In this document: positions 61,242 through 64,000 of the stretch, piece after piece
How positions within the stretch are numbered: the first letter of the stretch is position 1
How the letters are laid out: each line of letters starts with the position of its first letter
Source: Posidonia oceanica
Taxonomy: Eukaryota > Streptophyta > Magnoliopsida > Alismatales > Posidoniaceae
Assembly (NCBI GenBank): GCA_037176725.1
Contig: JAZBRS010000074.1
Location: 63,244,001-63,308,000 of the forward strand
Length of the DNA stretch: 64,000 bases
Direction: 5' to 3'
Notes under the pieces: generated by a model
What the model was told of the DNA's origin: nothing
Database searches by the model: none
The model's input: only the letters and a program-made list of their open reading frames with translations
Program-made: the position numbers and the translations under genes

Positions 61242-61325
61242 GTCGCCTCTCAGCACGGCGACAGAACTAGTCGCCGCTGGGACAGGCGACAGAACTAGTC
61301 GCCACTGGGACAGGCGACAGAACTG
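61242..61325. repeat. 28-nt hairpin array (GTCGCC type), three units
   Basis: Three 28-nt units of form GTCGCC, 8 bases, GGCGAC, AGAACT(A/G). The partner 3' LTR has two. Confidence 0.92.
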
Positions 61326-61530
61326 GACAGGGCCTGCTGCAGTTAGTTGGGCTACTAATGGGCCTTGGGTTGTGAAGGCTAGTGGTGTGAAGGTTTAGGG
61401 CAAGTTTGGAGGGTTTTGGGTTGATTTTGGGGTTTTGGTCTAGGTTAGGGTTTGAGATGGGGTCCGCCGCTTCTGAGCACGCTCCTCTAGATGAAATCCG
61501 CCAACTGGACGTCAGATTGGGGTGTCAACA

Positions 61531-62808
61531 GTAAGCATCATTGCCCTAAATGCAATGCTGGCGAGAAACAAAACGTCGAATAAAACCATGCAATGCAAGG
61601 ATGCGACATGCATAGGAAATCAAATCACGTCTTAAAATAACATGCTGTATGCTTTTGAAAATATGATAGAAATGATATTTAAAGCCATGAAGCTGCTGCA
61701 AATGTTCAAATCAAGTTGAATAACCAAAATCAAGAGTAACATGATCAGAATCAAGATCAGAAATTCTCAAATCAGAGTTCAGTGTACTGGAATTATTAGA
61801 AGCTAGCATCCTCAGTGTTTTATATAAGACGCTGCAATCCATGCGTCTAACACAGAAAAGCAGAAAAGACCTCATTGAATGGCCAAATAAACAAGCAATC
61901 GATAAAGGTCATTGGTCATGGGGGCCAAGATATCATTGAAATGGTTTTTTAGAATATGATATGTTTTATGGAATCAATTTGCAAATGATTTAAAATGATT
62001 TTGAAAGACAATCGTGGAAAAAGATTGTCTGAGGTGTAAGACGTTGTGATCTCCAGCGTCCTACGTAAGACGCTGGAAGGCTCAGCGTCTTACACCTAAA
62101 AATGCAGATTTTCGAATAAAGTAAATAAATCCCATTTAAATCAGTATAAAACCAAAACATGACATGAGTAAGATTAAAACATCTACACACAACATATGTT
62201 TGATCCTAGAGGATCAATAAAAATCCTTTTGATAAGGAAAATAGGGGAAAACTTGACAAAGGTGTAAGACGCTATGAATTTCAGCGTCTTACATAAGACG
62301 CTGGATTTTCATGCATCCTACACCTGAAAACTATTTTTTTTTAAGATAAAGCTCAGAAATCATTACTTATTTCATATCAAATGATCTATATGAAGGAAAT
62401 ATGACAGGAATAAATTAAAATCTCAAAAAGCGACATGAATCGATCATTAAGAAATAATCATAGCATTTCTATGGAGGAAAACATGTGAAAACCACAACAG
62501 GAGTGTAAGAAGCTAGCTATGGCTGCATCTTACGTAAGACGCACCAAACTCTGCGTCTTACACACTGAAAAGATTCCCAGAGAATTATGCATGCAAATCA
62601 ACTCAAATCAAAGTATAAACCACCCATTGAGCAAGAACAGACATTCACGATCATAACCATGCAATTATTATCAAAAACGGACAAGCAAATCATCCTCCCC
62701 ACCTCCACTTGCCCTTCGCCGGAATCCGATGGGTTCTCCAGCCATTGGAACGGCCAAGAGCCCAAGGAGCTCGAATGTGGCTCATCGTGGAGGTTTGGGG
62801 AGGATGGT
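61531..62808 (-). repeat. interior fragment of another minus-strand LTR
   Basis: Begins inside the LTR at GTAAGCATCATTGCCC, the same internal point as 12457. It runs through a hairpin-module region to a segment (62590-62808) related to 37780-38060 (ACAATTATTAT, CTCCCCACCTCC, TTCGCCGG). Both LTR ends are missing here: one by insertion of the split element, the other by the junction with pararetrovirus DNA. Confidence 0.7.
61824..62561. repeat. 28-29-nt hairpin modules with a different stem (GTAAGACGC type)
   Basis: Paired units at 62036-62093, 62264-62321 and 62505-62561, plus a single at 61824-61851. Unit: GTAAGACGC plus one base, about 10 variable bases, GCGTCTTAC. The GACGC/GCGTC core is shared with the GTTGGACGC type. 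The outer four bases differ on both arms together, preserving pairing. Spacing of the pairs is 228 and 241 bp, as in the other lineage. Confidence 0.9.
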
Positions 62809-63941
62809 TTAAACACATCTATTCTTATTTGTCTAAGAGATTGTAGACATCTCAAGTTTTCAGACTCTCTACTAGGACTTATAGAATCAAGTCTTAATGA
62901 AGGACTGGTGATCTTCAATGCATTCCCTAATTTTTGGGTCTCACTATCAGACCGAGGTTTATTCAGACACAAGGATTTGCAATGGATCCATCATCGGAAT
63001 ACATTGCAATCTCTTATAGAATATGTTTTAAGGTTACTAACACTGTGACTCCACAAGCAAAAATCTCCTCCGAAAAGGGTGTTACAACACTCTTTTTAAC
63101 CAATACCAAAAATAACACAGTTATTCCAAAGGCCTTAAACGGGAAAGAAATTAGACATCCAGAAAATTGGACTTTTCTACATCAAGAAATTAAACTGGCT
63201 TTAAATCAAGCCATACCTCCAAAGGCATTAGAAAATAAGGAACTACAACATATAGTCGAATATCCGAATGGTGATGTAGAAATTAACTTTTCTACATCAA
63301 GAAGGATGATTATTAATCAAGGATACTCTTCTGAAACAATTAGGACTTCTAGACTTTCAGTTTCATTTACTTCTGAACAAGAGGTGCATAGACCAACAGG
63401 TATAATTCTAGCAACCCATAGGGAAAACTATGAACCCTCAAAAGCAAATTTTTCCCTAAACATGGTAACCATAGAAGACGAAGAAGAATTTCTGATAAAC
63501 AAAGAACTCTTAAGAGAAGATTTTAATTCAGAAGAAAACAAAATTAAAAAAGATTGGTTCTTCAAAAACTTCGACCACGAAGATAGAAGCTCCATAAGAG
63601 AATAGTGGTATGACCAGATGAAAGAACTAAAGAAAAATATATAGTTTATTGAATGGTACGAGACATACTATATGCAAACCTTAAAATCCATGCTAGAACA
63701 TCTTCCTATGGAAGATCATGCCTTGTTCATAAAGAAAATGACAAATACTTGGAAACTTCTTAATAAATCTGAAGAAGTTGAATCAACACATCCCCCATTA
63801 GAACAAATCAAGTTAGGAGAAGTTAAAACTACACCACTCAAGAATAATTCTACAAGTTAGATTCATCAAATGATATTATAAGACAAACTCATATTGCACA
63901 ATTAATGGAACAAAATAATTTTACAAATATTAATCTCCAAA
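62809..63941 (+). pseudogene. endogenous pararetrovirus (Caulimoviridae-like) movement-protein and downstream region, broken
   Basis: The strongest coding signal is 62934-63605, with earlier residues in another frame at about 62814-62975 and later ones at 63672-63860. The series CLRD..H, SLLGLIESSLNEG, YIAISYRICFKV, TTLFLTNTK and NGDVEINF resembles the 30K-type movement protein of plant pararetroviruses. The following DWFFKNF and IEWYETYYM segments resemble the region downstream of it in those polyproteins. Breaks: a frameshift near 62975, TAG at 63603-63605, TAG at 63642-63644, another frameshift near 63858. No coat, protease or RT part lies within the window. The AT-rich composition contrasts with the flanks. 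The family call is from recall of motifs, not a search; a caulimovirid-derived polyprotein is favoured over a retrotransposon. It is not expected to make a functional protein. Confidence 0.7.
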
Positions 63942-64000
63942 CCATTGGGGAAATGCCCACCTCGCAGCGAACTTTCCACGCAGACACCAGCCCTAATCAA
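63942..64000 (-). pseudogene. gag: gag fragment of a further Tat-type element
   Basis: The last ~59 bases match the gag segment at 56600-56655 in the same orientation (shared CGCAG(C/T)GA(A/G)CTTTCCACG and CCAGC(C/T)CTAATCAA). It directly abuts pararetrovirus-like DNA, with GGGGAAATG-like bases common to the junction. Too short to judge further. Confidence 0.7.

Larger units (their letters stand above)
37314..61530 (-). mobile_element. minus-strand Tat/Ogre-type element, gag-only, split by nested insertions
   Basis: Read from right to left: 5' LTR (61530-59240), PBS (59238-59221), leader, gag (58137-55624), splice-donor-like site, then a solo LTR insertion (55226-42330 with TSD ACATC), 3' internal region (42324-39158), PPT and 3' LTR (39157-37314, truncated). 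With the insert removed, the internal part is only about 7.2 kb and shows no protease, RT, RNase H or integrase motif. It was therefore a non-autonomous gag-carrying element, or one that lost pol. The two LTRs differ by roughly 6% over a 200-bp stretch aligned by eye. Confidence 0.82.
59240..61530 (-). repeat. 5' LTR of the split element
   Basis: Start TGTTGACACCCC at 61530, end TCACAACA at 59240, 2291 bp. It contains 28-nt phased arrays (59882-60015 and 61242-61325), a GC-rich block (60350-61240) with donor-like CAG/GTGAGC near 60660, and the conserved R/U5 block with PBS-like TGGCGACTCC at 59392-59401. The right flank is another LTR's interior, beginning GTAAGCATCATTGCC at 61531. Confidence 0.9.

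Noticed and set aside
61993..62190. Minus-strand 66-codon frame near hairpin modules
   Set aside because: Short, overlaps the palindromic units, no start context and no conservation in the other modules.

Overview
This window is intergenic DNA from a large, repeat-rich plant genome. I see no host gene, rRNA gene or intact tRNA gene. The evidence for a plant is Tat/Ogre-type Ty3-gypsy elements with an Arg-tRNA-like primer binding site (TGGCGACTCCGCTGGGGA), plant telomere-like TTTAGGG runs inside LTRs, a plant L1-type LINE ORF1, a Copia fragment, and a caulimovirid-like (plant pararetrovirus) remnant. A eudicot is likely but not proven.

Almost every base falls in nested copies of one LTR family. 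Its LTRs begin TGT(A/T)GACACCCC, end CTACA or CAACA, and range from about 2.3 to 7.2 kb. Sense order inside an LTR is: telomere-like block, pyrimidine-rich block, GC-rich exon-like block followed by a splice-donor-like site, a periodic TTGCATTTAGGTCC block, a minisatellite or hairpin-module block, and a conserved terminal part (R/U5-like) containing a PBS-like TGGCGACTCC.

Layout: 1-4640, 5' part of a minus-strand element (gag start, leader, PBS, 5' LTR). 4641-12456, 3' part of a plus-strand element (3' region, PPT, 3' LTR). 12457-23442, minus LTR holding a solo LTR (12698-19409), which holds another solo LTR (15773-19053). 23443-24666, broken Copia RT/RNase H. 24667-31077, minus 3' LTR holding a solo LTR (26412-30476). 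31078-33500, the 3' internal region of that element. 33501-37313, plus-strand 5' LTR, PBS, leader and gag start. 37314-61530, one minus-strand element with gag but no visible polymerase; it is interrupted by a plus-strand solo LTR (42330-55221), which itself contains an ORF1-only LINE (42661-45322) and a minus solo LTR (48064-53780). 61531-62808, fragment of another minus LTR. 62809-63941, broken pararetrovirus movement-protein region. 63942-64000, another gag fragment. Five solo LTRs have perfect 5-bp target-site duplications (TSDs) and the LINE has a 12-bp one, so the nesting order is well supported.

The most unusual feature is a family of 28-29-nt palindromic hairpin units inside the LTRs. 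A unit is stem, about 10 variable bases, complementary stem. Units abut in exactly phased pairs or triplets, and the pairs recur every 230-240 bp. Three LTR lineages carry the same design with different, internally complementary stems: GTTGGACGC/GCGTCCAAC, GTAAGACGC/GCGTCTTAC and GTCGCC/GGCGAC. I know of no described element feature that matches this.
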